Assembly: GCA_002471225.1 (NCBI GenBank) | Contig: DKPO01000016.1 | Coordinates: 1-64,000 of the forward strand | Reading direction: 5' to 3' | DNA: 64,000 bases | DNA from: Porphyromonadaceae bacterium UBA7332 | Lineage (GTDB): Bacteria; Bacteroidota; Bacteroidia; Bacteroidales; UBA7332 | Shown here: one piece after another, positions 54,244 to 63,455 of the stretch | Layout of the letters: each line of letters starts with the position of its first letter | Position numbering within the stretch: the first letter of the stretch is position 1 | Program-made: the position numbers and the translations under genes | Notes under the pieces: generated by a model | Databases searched by the model: none | Seen by the model: the letters and a program-made list of their open reading frames with translations, nothing else | Told to the model about the DNA's origin: nothing

Positions 54244-54509
54244 CTTCATTTCAAAACATTAAGAATATTCTTATTTTATTGGATATCTTGAATTTAAACC
54301 GAGTCTCCTTTATTCATCATTCTGTATTTCATCATATCTATCCATTCCTCAAAAAGCCTACAGGATCTGAATTATTGCGACAAACAGAACTATCAGACCG
54401 ACCAATAATGCATATTCTTCCAATGACAGCAAAGTATAAATAGCAAAATAGAGAGATGAGAGATGAGAGCTGAAACTCAGACTCCGCTCTCTACCCTTTA
54501 TTAAATTCC

Positions 54510-55886
54510 TCAAATATTCAGAGGAATCGCAATTCCTGCAAAAAGATTATATCCGTAAGAATGAATCGGATAAAATTGTTTGGTCAGTTTCTTAAATATA
54601 AAATCACCTCCTAATGTTATGTTTACTGCTTTCTCCGGTGCTATATTCAATGCAAAACCTACTGATCCGAAATGGCCATTGATAACTGAAGTACTTAATG
54701 CTCCTTGTAGCCAGTCCAACGGACGACAATTAACAGATAATGTCAAATCATTAAGCGGGAAATACTCACTCATTTGATTTGTATAAAGCAGGCCGACCCC
54801 TAATAATTCATCCAGAAACAAAGCTTCCGCACCGATATTCATTTTCATATACAAGGATTTAGCATGCGCTTTTTTGGCTATATTCTCGTATTTAATCATT
54901 TGTTTAAAGCGATCTCCCAAATCGTCCAGTTGATTATCTACCGAACTGTCATCATTTACATCAATATCAAAACCGACGAAATCCACGATACCATCCGAAG
55001 CCGCTCTTACCGAACTGGATTTAGACCATGAGATAAAGCCTATATCCTGAATTGAAGCCGAAACTTTCAGCCAACTCAGCGGGCGATATTCAGCACCTAA
55101 GTCTAAACCAAGTCCATTCCCTGCCAGACCGTAACCGCCTTTCATTTCATAGTTATCGAAATATTTATCGATTTCCTGTAAACCTGTTGAATTATTGTGC
55201 AATCCTTTCACATAAGTTTCCAGGGATGTATTAACCTTTGCATAAAGTTTATCTTCATTTGAGAATACATCAAATTGAGTGATTTTCATACGAGATCTGG
55301 CCAATCCGCCCAGATACTTCAATCGTCCTCCGACAGTCAGATTATCCATCAGCTTACGTGAATAACCGGCATAAATTTCAAGGAAAGCGTTAGCGTTTAC
55401 CTCTAATTTACGAATAGGTGAGTATGAATCCGGACCTAACTTTGCCAATTCAAATGCACCTTTAGGAATGGCTACATTCGCATTCTGGCGCAAGTTTATT
55501 CCTCCCGTCCAGTATCCGCTTTCTTTCGCAAAGCCGATTCCGAAAATATTCATATCTAAAGATTGACTTAGGCGGTTGTTGTCTTTCAGTTTTCCGATAA
55601 AACTGTTTACATTGACTGACGGATCAAGAAAAGTTGTCAGTGAGCCATCAGGTCTTTTATAAATAAAATGATCAACCAGAAACGAATTTGTCTCTACCTG
55701 TGCCCCGATACCACCCAAAACAGGAACGGAAACAAAGCCTTTATCGGTATGAAAGGCAGGATTATAATTCTGACGCTGAACCGAATTATCCAGAAAGTAG
55801 GCCGTTTTCAGCATTTGTGCACACACCTCTGTACGCTGTAGGATCAATGCGCCAAAGATCATACATCCTATATATATTTTTTTCAT
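54510..55886 (-). CDS. DUF5723 family outer membrane protein
   Basis: This 458-residue protein has a signal peptide (ending near EVCAQ) and a barrel-like body: YFLDNSVQRQNYNPAFHTDKGFVSVPVLGGIG near the start, GIGFAKESGYWTGGINLRQN, then LGLDLGAEYRPLSWLKVSASIQDIGF. This is the DUF5723 layout, related to FadL/PorV-like barrels. It lies 20 bp after the lipoprotein gene and is likely its partner at the outer membrane (inference). Confidence 0.82.
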   Translation of the reverse strand: MKKIYIGCMIFGALILQRTEVCAQMLKTAYFLDNSVQRQNYNPAFHTDKGFVSVPVLGGIGAQVETNSFLVDHFIYKRPDGSLTTFLDPSVNVNSFIGKLKDNNRLSQSLDMNIFGIGFAKESGYWTGGINLRQNANVAIPKGAFELAKLGPDSYSPIRKLEVNANAFLEIYAGYSRKLMDNLTVGGRLKYLGGLARSRMKITQFDVFSNEDKLYAKVNTSLETYVKGLHNNSTGLQEIDKYFDNYEMKGGYGLAGNGLGLDLGAEYRPLSWLKVSASIQDIGFISWSKSSSVRAASDGIVDFVGFDIDVNDDSSVDNQLDDLGDRFKQMIKYENIAKKAHAKSLYMKMNIGAEALFLDELLGVGLLYTNQMSEYFPLNDLTLSVNCRPLDWLQGALSTSVINGHFGSVGFALNIAPEKAVNITLGGDFIFKKLTKQFYPIHSYGYNLFAGIAIPLNI

Positions 55887-55905
55887 CTGTGTTCTGTAGT
55901 TTTAT

Positions 55906-57588
55906 TTATGGTTTTATGATGACTCCCCCTTTTTTACGGATCTTCAGATTCTTGATATCCACAAAATTATCGACAGTTATTACTTTCCCTGCCAATGATT
56001 CATCCGTAAAAACATTACCTTTCAATAAAAGATTTCGTGCACGAATCATTTTCGGAGCATCTTCTTTGGATACAATAAATTCGATTTGCTGACTATCGGT
56101 ATCCGATAATAAGACATCAGCAATCTGAACTCCGACAGGTTGATTGTTTTCATCTAACACATCAATATCCAGCTTGATATTTAACGGAACATCCTTTGTT
56201 ACCAAAGCATCGATATATACTTCACTGTTCTCAGCCGAAAATAATAAGTCAATGGTCTTCTGATCAAAGACTTCTTCTTTTTGCTCATTGATATCTGCTT
56301 TCAAATCTTTACCAAAAACAAACGGTGTTTCGAAAACCGCACTGATTTCAGCTTCCATATGACTGTATAACACTTGTCTTTCAACCGATTCATCAAGCTT
56401 CACGACTGCAGTAATCGTTAAATTACGACGTCCTTCTTTCAGAACTTTAGTCAGATCATAAGTATAGTTATTATTAACCGGATCATTTGTTACACGAGTT
56501 CCCAAATGATACAGAGTTTCTGTCATTATATTTTTTCCGGACGCTTTCAATGCAACATTTACAGACTCCGAACCTTCCTGTTCATTTCTCAATTGATAGT
56601 GCATAGAAAGATCCATATTACTTGCGACCGTAAAGGAACTGTTCGTCTTAAGCAAAAGTTGCGGCTGATAGAAATCAATTACAGCCTCATCTCCAAATGC
56701 ATCATAAAGTTGCTCCAATAAATTCTTTTCTATCGGCATCTGGATCTCATCAAACTGAAAAGAGAATTTACCTTCAATACGCTCCATATTTTCCTCCAGA
56801 ATCTGAGGTCCCATCACTACCGTGATGTTCGCACCTGCATTATACGGGATTCCTGTAGAGACAAGCGAACTCTCTACTATAAAAGGCTGAACATTTAATG
56901 GATTGTCTATTTGTGAAACAGGTATTAATATAACGGCATGCTTATTATCAGACAGCTTAGAAAAAGCAACACTGAAACGGATTACTCCATTTTCAAAAAC
57001 ATAGTCAGAAGACTGACTCTCTTTAATTGTTATTTCGGATGGAACCTTGATTTCAAACTGTAATTGATCTTCCGCAGACTGGCTCATAATACCCGCTTGA
57101 GAAATATCGATTTTCAAAAATCCATCAATAAGGGTAATCAGATCCAGTCTTTTGATAGACTCACCTACCGTAGCTTCGGGATCAATAGCGTATACCTCTT
57201 TGGTTGTTAATTTATATGTACCTGCCGGTATCATACCACCCTCAAATTCATTGATCGGATATTCAAGCGGCGTCTCTTTACCGAAAGTTATCTGATCAAA
57301 AATAGCAGCTTTCATTTCATCCGTACTGATTCTATTCGTATCAGTAACATATTCGATAAACATTTGATTACCTCGCTGAACCAGGTTTCCCTTCATATCA
57401 GGCAATAGCTTCTCAAGTTGTTGTTTATCAAAACGAATTGTTTCGAAATTCCCTCCCGGGAGACTCACCCCTTCTGTAAATAATAGAATTTCATCATTCT
57501 TGATTTTGCTCAAATCCCAACTTTGATCGATGCAACTGAACATACTTAGAGTTAAAAGTGAGATAACAGACAGACACTTTAATTTCAT
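55906..57588 (-). CDS. Large lipoprotein of unknown function, partner of the DUF5723 protein
   Basis: This 560-residue protein has a lipoprotein signal (MFSC, followed by IDQSWDLSKIKND) and a long beta-rich body with repeated short modules. I recognise no named domain. Bacteroidota genomes often place such a lipoprotein before a DUF5723 gene. I start at the ATG at 57588; a TTG nine bases upstream is in frame. The gene has a promoter at 57618-57648. Confidence 0.7.
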   Translation of the reverse strand: MKLKCLSVISLLTLSMFSCIDQSWDLSKIKNDEILLFTEGVSLPGGNFETIRFDKQQLEKLLPDMKGNLVQRGNQMFIEYVTDTNRISTDEMKAAIFDQITFGKETPLEYPINEFEGGMIPAGTYKLTTKEVYAIDPEATVGESIKRLDLITLIDGFLKIDISQAGIMSQSAEDQLQFEIKVPSEITIKESQSSDYVFENGVIRFSVAFSKLSDNKHAVILIPVSQIDNPLNVQPFIVESSLVSTGIPYNAGANITVVMGPQILEENMERIEGKFSFQFDEIQMPIEKNLLEQLYDAFGDEAVIDFYQPQLLLKTNSSFTVASNMDLSMHYQLRNEQEGSESVNVALKASGKNIMTETLYHLGTRVTNDPVNNNYTYDLTKVLKEGRRNLTITAVVKLDESVERQVLYSHMEAEISAVFETPFVFGKDLKADINEQKEEVFDQKTIDLLFSAENSEVYIDALVTKDVPLNIKLDIDVLDENNQPVGVQIADVLLSDTDSQQIEFIVSKEDAPKMIRARNLLLKGNVFTDESLAGKVITVDNFVDIKNLKIRKKGGVIIKP

Positions 57589-57617
57589 CTCGTTCAAATA
57601 TTGATTAAAAATTTCGG

Positions 57618-57648
57618 CAAAGGTAATTAAATATTAATAATAATAAAA
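57618..57648 (-). promoter_or_regulatory. Promoter of the lipoprotein/DUF5723 operon
   Basis: On the minus strand TTTT (57645-57648), 19 bases, then TACCTTTG (57618-57625, exact -7 consensus), 30 bp before the ATG. Confidence 0.7.
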
Positions 57649-57810
57649 TATAAAAAGTACAATGTAAAGATCCTTAATTATAAAGACTTACCTCATTACA
57701 AACCCCGGGGTTCCTTCTCTTTCACATATAAAAGTGAGTAATTATTATGAAGACATAAGGTAATCGAAAACTATTATTAATTTATTTCTGTAATCCTGAA
57801 AATCATAAAA

Positions 57811-57833
57811 CTCCCTGAAGAGGGAGCCTTTTT
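57811..57833 (+). terminator. Orphan terminator hairpin
   Basis: CTCCCT, GAAG, AGGGAG, then CC and five T. No annotated gene ends upstream of it on the plus strand. Confidence 0.65.
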
Positions 57834-57856
57834 CATAAATCATAAATTTTTACTAT

Positions 57857-57888
57857 AAAAAAAGAGATGTAGTGATACATCTCTTTTT
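57857..57888. terminator. Orphan bidirectional hairpin with GUGA tetraloop
   Basis: AAAAGAGATGTA, GTGA, TACATCTCTTTT. Loop and closing pairs are identical to those at 51166-51197, while the outer stem differs. It lies 82 bp before the HExxH protein gene. Confidence 0.7.
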
Positions 57889-57969
57889 GCATTTTATCCC
57901 GGCTTTCTACGCTTTTGATTTGATTATTTGCTGAAATAAAATATCTTCGAACAAAAATATTAAAACCAC

Positions 57970-59025
57970 ATGAAATTAACACTACCGCTATTTTTGAGAG
58001 AGGCTTGGATCTTATTAATTATTTTTCTTTCAATGCTCCCGCAAATCATACTCGGTCAGAAGAATCTAACCTTAGATTATTCTGCTATTGATTTAGTATC
58101 AGGAATCAAAAACAACCCGTCAGATATTTATCTCTGCGATTCTATATCTAAAAGTACATCATTGCAATTAGTTGAACTCATATGTCATAAGAACGAAAGT
58201 GATAAGCCTTCATTAAAAGATGCTCTATCTAAATTAAGCAATAAGATAAATAGTCAGCCAGACTATTTTCTATGCAACAATCTTGATTCTTTAGAATGTG
58301 AACTGATTTCACTAATAAATGATAGCAAACAAATTAATCCTGACTCTCTTTCTATCTCTGTAAAAAAATATTTTCCTCTTACTGACGTTTCTCAATTAAG
58401 AACAACCATTTTCTTTACTGTCTGTGGTTGGCAATGGGGAGATGCTGTTGCTTTTAATTATTCGATATATGATAATAAATGTATTTTGGAAGGAGATTTG
58501 AATGGTATTATGATTAATCTTCAAATATTCTTACAATATGCTGATAACAATTCGAAACGGGTCCAAATAATGAAAGACATCCTCAAACATGAAATTTTCC
58601 ATATTTATTTTGCTCAACATGCAAAAGTAAATGGCTTTTCAAAACATCAGAATGAATTTGATCAATTAACGTACATCATGCAGAATGAAGGTATTGCTCA
58701 CTTCTTGTCTTTAATAAACTCTACATCTGATGCTTTTTTTGAAAAGCATATAAAGAGTACCATTCAACAAATAGATTCATTACTTGTCTTTCTAAAAGAT
58801 CCCGACATTTCTCATCTTGAAAAGACCGAACGCATAAATCGGGGTACATACGGTCCGTTTTGGAGTAAGTTCATCTGTATTGCCGGATTATATACAGCTT
58901 CTAAGATCTATGAGAATGACGGTATCAGTGGTTTACAAAAATCTATTGATGCCGGTCCCGAAGACTTCTTCAAGAAGTATTGCCAATATTCAAATCAATA
59001 TATGCAGAATCAAACTAACAATTAA
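57970..59025 (+). CDS. Secreted putative zinc metallopeptidase (HExxH, DUF5700-like)
   Basis: This 351-residue protein has a signal peptide (ILLIIFLSMLPQIILG) and one zinc-protease motif, HEIFH at residues 207-211. A downstream NEGIAHF follows, whose Glu could be the third zinc ligand, as in gluzincins. The rest is helical. From memory it fits the DUF5700 putative peptidase family. No substrate can be named, and activity is inferred from the motif only. Confidence 0.72.
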   Translation: MKLTLPLFLREAWILLIIFLSMLPQIILGQKNLTLDYSAIDLVSGIKNNPSDIYLCDSISKSTSLQLVELICHKNESDKPSLKDALSKLSNKINSQPDYFLCNNLDSLECELISLINDSKQINPDSLSISVKKYFPLTDVSQLRTTIFFTVCGWQWGDAVAFNYSIYDNKCILEGDLNGIMINLQIFLQYADNNSKRVQIMKDILKHEIFHIYFAQHAKVNGFSKHQNEFDQLTYIMQNEGIAHFLSLINSTSDAFFEKHIKSTIQQIDSLLVFLKDPDISHLEKTERINRGTYGPFWSKFICIAGLYTASKIYENDGISGLQKSIDAGPEDFFKKYCQYSNQYMQNQTNN

Positions 59026-59053
59026 AGGGAGTTTTCTCACTGAGAAACTCCCT
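59026..59053 (+). terminator. Terminator of the metallopeptidase gene
   Basis: AGGGAGTTT (59026-59034) pairs with AAACTCCCT (59045-59053), immediately after the stop codon. Confidence 0.75.
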
Positions 59054-59081
59054 CTTTCTGATAATATAATCGAGACAAATA

Positions 59082-62000
59082 TCAATCTTCGATAATTAAA
59101 CGCATTCCTACATTCCACGGAGCCTGCCATGGAAGGAAGTTACGACGGACAGCTGTTGCTGCACGCTGAGTCCGCTCATACCACGAACCCCCACGCACTA
59201 CTTTATCTGCTTCAATCATTGCAGGATCACTCGACCGTTCGAAATCACTGCGTGTCCACTCTGCTACATTACCATGCATATCATACAGACCCCACGGATT
59301 GGCCTGATATTGTCCCGGAGACGTTACAAGCATATTTCCGTCATTCCGATCTTCGTGCTTCGGTATATAATTTAAATACTTATAATAATAGCTCGATGAG
59401 GACATTGGCTGAGGATCGATACCTGACACAGCCATTTTTGTAAGCTGTACATCAGCCAGATTTTCAAAAACAGTAAAGTCCGTATCGGCATTTCCAAACC
59501 AGAAGTCATCAGCCGAACCTGCACGGGCAGCCCACTCCCACTGTTCTTCCGTAGGCAACATAATATTCAGCCCTGTTTGTTCGCTCAAAAGCTGAGCATA
59601 CTTTTCTGCCTGGAGATAACTGACCTTCGTTGCAGAAAGTTCATCACCGCGCACATCATATCCCGGTGTCGTATGATCCTTCCAGAACTGGCCTACGTAA
59701 CGACTGTCATGAGTCGGAATCAATGCCTTCATTTGCGCATTAGTTATTTCGGTTTCACTCATCCAGAAACCTTTTTCTACTGTAGCTTTATAAGGTGATT
59801 TTGTCTGACCTTTACCACTACCGCCGGCAACGAAACGTCCTGCAGGAACATAAACAAATGTAATTTTCTGCCCGTTACCCAGATCAACGACACGAGGCTG
59901 CTTACCTGCGACTTTTGCTTTAGCTTCTTCTACACTGAACGGCCAGCCTTTTATTATAGGAACTTTGACTTTTCTTTCTGCTTTCTGCTCCGGCATAACC
60001 GGTTTTATATCTCCTTTTGCTTTAAGAGATTCAGCATAATCGGTCAACTCTTTTTCCCAATCCACTGCCGTATACTCTCCTGCATATTTCTCGGCAAGCT
60101 GACGACGACGCAACTTCTGATTCACTACCGGACCGGCTGTTGTGGTATATGGTTTCGCCACAAATGATCCATTGTACGGAGCATTAAAATCCAGCCATTT
60201 ATAGAGTGTTTTTATTTCTTCCTCGGTAAGTTTCACTCCGTGATGGTTATTTTCCAGAATCTGGAACATCTCCGAATTCATCGTCGCATACTCATACGGA
60301 TTCAGTACAGCCATCTCCGCTTCCGGTCCCTGTCTGTAGAAGTACGGATGGAAATCCAGATAGCTCATTGAATAGCGGTGGGGCGAACTTTTATCAATAC
60401 GACCGCCTGTGAAATTACGCGGCACATCTCCTTCTCCGTTATGACAAGCAATACAAGCACGGTCTAATATAGGCTGAATCTCGAGTTCAAACGTAAACGA
60501 ACGCACACCTCCTTTAGGCGGGACAATCGTATTCGGTTGTTTTTGCGATGCAATAACACGTTTAGGGATTACCGTACTGTTCTGATCTTCGTGACATCCG
60601 ACACAAGACACTACTTCACCCGGCATTCCTGTGAGCCATGAACGCATCAACTGGATTGCCCGTCCTTTACTGTCTAGCGGCTGAAGTGAAATCGGTGTAT
60701 TCGCAGGAATCGTAAAAATAACGGACCCGTCGCTCTCCACATCAACCTCTCCGAGTTCACGTTTAATATCCCATCCTGACTGAATACCCTGAGCCAGGTG
60801 ATTGGATGGCGAAGATAAATAAGCAAATTCATAAGTTAGAACCCGTAGTTTCTTTACCGTCCCACGTGGTACACCGGCCAGCCCTTCTCCTTCATAAATA
60901 TCCTGAATAAATACCGTTGACGTATTCTTACTCAAATCAACTTTATTCGGAATTACAGGAGGGCTGATCCGCTTTTTAACAGGAATCGGTGAGGTATAAC
61001 CCTTTCCTTCCGTTTCTGCCAACAGAATCATGTTATCGTATATATCAACCAGATAGATCCCCCATAAAGAACTTGGTGTCGGTTTGGAAGACACGATAAA
61101 ATATTTATCCGTAATAGGGAACGGTTTTGCAAACTGCGGCCATACACCATTTACCATTTCGTCTTTCACAATCGGAATAACCGGTCTTTGCGAGAATGGT
61201 ATTTCCTGTAATATACCTTTTTCTTCTTTGCGCGATTTAGCCGGATCAAAGATCATTAATCTTCCACTGTGAACAACACCATGATGCCCGGAAACAATGC
61301 CTATAAAAGTGCTTGCACCACCTGGTAAAGCTTGCATATCAAAGGTCGCATTCGGAAAGTAAGAACCACTTCCGTATAATGCTTTCTGCTCAGTTCCATC
61401 GGGATTCATCGTAAATACCATCCGTGAATAATAGTGCATCAGATCGGTATATTCCCAACGTGTGTACATTACTTTCCCGTTATTCATGATCGACGGATTC
61501 CAGTTGTTCTCCTGATCAAAGCACAAACTACGCATTTTTCCGGTTGCCGGATCAAAAAGAGCCGAATTTGCCACAGGATCGTCACCGTCAATACATGGTA
61601 CTCCCTGATAGCCCAGGTTTGTATTTACAATATATTTACCATCCGGTAAATAGGATGCATCAAACAGCTCGACATCTTCCTCTTCCGGAACGATTGCCTG
61701 TTTAACGTTTTCTCCATTCGCCTTCATTTCAAAAACCTGCCAGCGACGTTTATCATCCTGAGAGGTAAAGATCAGACGATCAGCATCCCAATGGAGTTGT
61801 AATGATGTTATGGCCGAATTGATATCCGGTTTATATAAAGTCTTTTTAGTAGGATTTTCGTTTCTCAAATCAGTCAGTTCTACAATACTAGCTTCGAAGC
61901 CCTCTCTCGGAGTCGAGAGTTGCGAACTCCAGTTTGAATTAGGAGTTCCCATAGCTTCAGCACCTTTTACGCGTGCTGCAGGACCAATATTATACTGAGC

Positions 62001-63095
62001 GGCTATAATTTTATCAAAGTCAAGTGCCGGATTCGACAATAGAATTTCGCGTTTCAACTTCAACACTTCATTCAAGTCATTTACTGTCTGAGGCTCTAAG
62101 TTATAGATTCCTTTGAACCCATCATTTTTATGTATCAGAGCTATGAATTTATCATATTGAGCCTGCCACTTGGATAGATTATAATCGGGTGTGTTTTTAA
62201 AATCGTTGTATGCCAGTTTTACCCCTCTGAGGTTCAATGTTTCCAGTTCAGTCTGAAGTCTTAAGATCTCTCCCGCACGGCTAAGAAGTTCAGCATAAGC
62301 CTTTGCCTGTGCTTTAGGATTGGTGATTTCTTCAACTTTCTTCAGATCTCGGTTAATATTCTCTTTATGCTTTAACTTAGCAATTATATCTGCAATCGCA
62401 TTTTTCTCCACAACCGTACCGGGAGTCGTCAACCAGGTCTGCAGTGTTGTACCCAGATAAGGTATAAATTGAGAGGCTACATTCGGTGAAGAAGCTACAA
62501 GTTGCGTTGCTTCGTTATCTCCCGTAGTAGTTAGCACCTTGAACACAGCACTTCCTTCATTGCCTGCCGCATTGTCTATTCCGACCGAAGCCGTAAATCG
62601 GGTAATATCCCTGCCCGTAAGATCATAAATCAAAACGGAGTTGGCATGGGCCAGTATTCCGGTTGTGAATTTTTGATCGCCAATGGCAAATTGCCCGCCA
62701 TAACTTGTTTTCAATCTGAACCAATCTCCTTCTACATTCTTGTATTTGATCGGTAATTCATCCAGCCAGATTTTCTTGCCGTCTTTTGTGTACACTGCTG
62801 CATCTGCCCATGCTGCATGATCAAAGTTAGGCCCGTCTTCGGTAGCCCATGCGATCAGGACAAGATCTTTGACACCGTCAATATTCACATCAATATTCTG
62901 CGGAGTTTCTCCACGCCTGATTGTTTTTGTGATTACAGGTAAATCTTTCGGATGCTTTGCAAATATAGCCTCTTTAGCCGCAAGAGCACTATCAATCCAT
63001 TTTGTATCAGGTGGTGACTGTGCATGCATTTGTGGAGGATTAACCGTAACTGCTCCGGCAACGCATAGAGCTAACTGCAAACATTTTTTTCTCAT
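59082..63095 (-). CDS. Multidomain secreted protein: NPCBM, beta-propeller, two CxxCH haem motifs, FGE-sulfatase domain
   Basis: This 1337-residue protein has a signal peptide (to about residue 26). An NPCBM-like domain follows (about 45-190, DLVLIAWATEDGPN and TTGILAHANSVLIYDLTG), then a helical segment (about 220-350) and a propeller-like region (about 395-770, QLHWDADRLIFTSQDDKRRW, DGKYIVNTNLGYQG). Two haem c motifs come next, CVGCH at 831-835 and CIACH at 881-885. The C-terminal formylglycine-generating-enzyme/SUMF1-type domain (about 1075-1337) has FWMSETEITNAQM, LPTEEQWEWAARAG, YDMHGNVAEWTRSDF and VVRGGSWYERT. The middle part resembles HzsA-like proteins of Planctomycetes and Bacteroidota. 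A redox enzyme of the cell surface or periplasm is likely; the reaction is unknown. It stands alone. Confidence 0.85.
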   Translation of the reverse strand: MRKKCLQLALCVAGAVTVNPPQMHAQSPPDTKWIDSALAAKEAIFAKHPKDLPVITKTIRRGETPQNIDVNIDGVKDLVLIAWATEDGPNFDHAAWADAAVYTKDGKKIWLDELPIKYKNVEGDWFRLKTSYGGQFAIGDQKFTTGILAHANSVLIYDLTGRDITRFTASVGIDNAAGNEGSAVFKVLTTTGDNEATQLVASSPNVASQFIPYLGTTLQTWLTTPGTVVEKNAIADIIAKLKHKENINRDLKKVEEITNPKAQAKAYAELLSRAGEILRLQTELETLNLRGVKLAYNDFKNTPDYNLSKWQAQYDKFIALIHKNDGFKGIYNLEPQTVNDLNEVLKLKREILLSNPALDFDKIIAAQYNIGPAARVKGAEAMGTPNSNWSSQLSTPREGFEASIVELTDLRNENPTKKTLYKPDINSAITSLQLHWDADRLIFTSQDDKRRWQVFEMKANGENVKQAIVPEEEDVELFDASYLPDGKYIVNTNLGYQGVPCIDGDDPVANSALFDPATGKMRSLCFDQENNWNPSIMNNGKVMYTRWEYTDLMHYYSRMVFTMNPDGTEQKALYGSGSYFPNATFDMQALPGGASTFIGIVSGHHGVVHSGRLMIFDPAKSRKEEKGILQEIPFSQRPVIPIVKDEMVNGVWPQFAKPFPITDKYFIVSSKPTPSSLWGIYLVDIYDNMILLAETEGKGYTSPIPVKKRISPPVIPNKVDLSKNTSTVFIQDIYEGEGLAGVPRGTVKKLRVLTYEFAYLSSPSNHLAQGIQSGWDIKRELGEVDVESDGSVIFTIPANTPISLQPLDSKGRAIQLMRSWLTGMPGEVVSCVGCHEDQNSTVIPKRVIASQKQPNTIVPPKGGVRSFTFELEIQPILDRACIACHNGEGDVPRNFTGGRIDKSSPHRYSMSYLDFHPYFYRQGPEAEMAVLNPYEYATMNSEMFQILENNHHGVKLTEEEIKTLYKWLDFNAPYNGSFVAKPYTTTAGPVVNQKLRRRQLAEKYAGEYTAVDWEKELTDYAESLKAKGDIKPVMPEQKAERKVKVPIIKGWPFSVEEAKAKVAGKQPRVVDLGNGQKITFVYVPAGRFVAGGSGKGQTKSPYKATVEKGFWMSETEITNAQMKALIPTHDSRYVGQFWKDHTTPGYDVRGDELSATKVSYLQAEKYAQLLSEQTGLNIMLPTEEQWEWAARAGSADDFWFGNADTDFTVFENLADVQLTKMAVSGIDPQPMSSSSYYYKYLNYIPKHEDRNDGNMLVTSPGQYQANPWGLYDMHGNVAEWTRSDFERSSDPAMIEADKVVRGGSWYERTQRAATAVRRNFLPWQAPWNVGMRLIIED

Positions 63096-63455
63096 GACAT
63101 CGGGGTTTAATTTTGAATTCTCATCGTCTGATCTGTTGAATTCGTGTTAGTTTTAAAATTAAGTTTTGGTATTGCATTCGTATGCAATGGTTTTTTCTCG
63201 AAATTACCGCATAACGGATTTTTACACTATACTGACATTATATGTCCATGGTTTATATATATAAAGCAATAAATAAAACAACATTAAATTAGTAGCCCGC
63301 AAAAATGTAAATATAAATAACAATAAACAAATATGATTTTACTTTTAACTAATAGTATTAAATTTAACATCTTCGGATTCATTAAAAAGAAAACGCCTCT
63401 GAAACCAGTTCAGAGGCGTCTATACAATAAACTTCTTCCTACTATAGAAATAAGC
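63096..63455. other. Intergenic region
   Basis: A palindrome ATTGCAT-N4-ATGCAAT at 63171-63188 lies about 80 bp upstream of the fusion gene on the minus strand and could be an operator. The terminator of the barrel gene lies at 63383-63419. The rest is AT-rich with nothing I can name. Confidence 0.45.
63383..63419 (-). terminator. Terminator of the window-end barrel gene
   Basis: ACGCCTCTGAA (63393-63403) pairs with TTCAGAGGCGT (63409-63419) around ACCAG; the minus strand then has a T-rich tail. Confidence 0.92.

Larger units (their letters stand above)
54015..54509. other. Intergenic region with promoter and hairpin
   Basis: This holds the long leader and promoter of the lipoprotein gene (54149-54179) and a hairpin at 54205-54243. 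At 54451-54492 there is a short GAGAGATGAGAGATGAGAG repetition. No gene is supported. Confidence 0.5.
57589..57969. other. Intergenic region between divergent genes with two terminator-like hairpins
   Basis: Divergent genes should need only promoters here, yet two hairpins with T tails lie at 57811-57833 and 57857-57888. A perfect palindrome AACCCCGGGGTT lies at 57701-57712. I see no reading frame of note. A short non-coding transcript on the plus strand ending at the first hairpin is possible. Confidence 0.5.

Noticed and set aside
54171..54443. 90-codon frame in the gap before the lipoprotein gene
   Set aside because: It overlaps a promoter and a hairpin on the other strand and shows no protein-like pattern.
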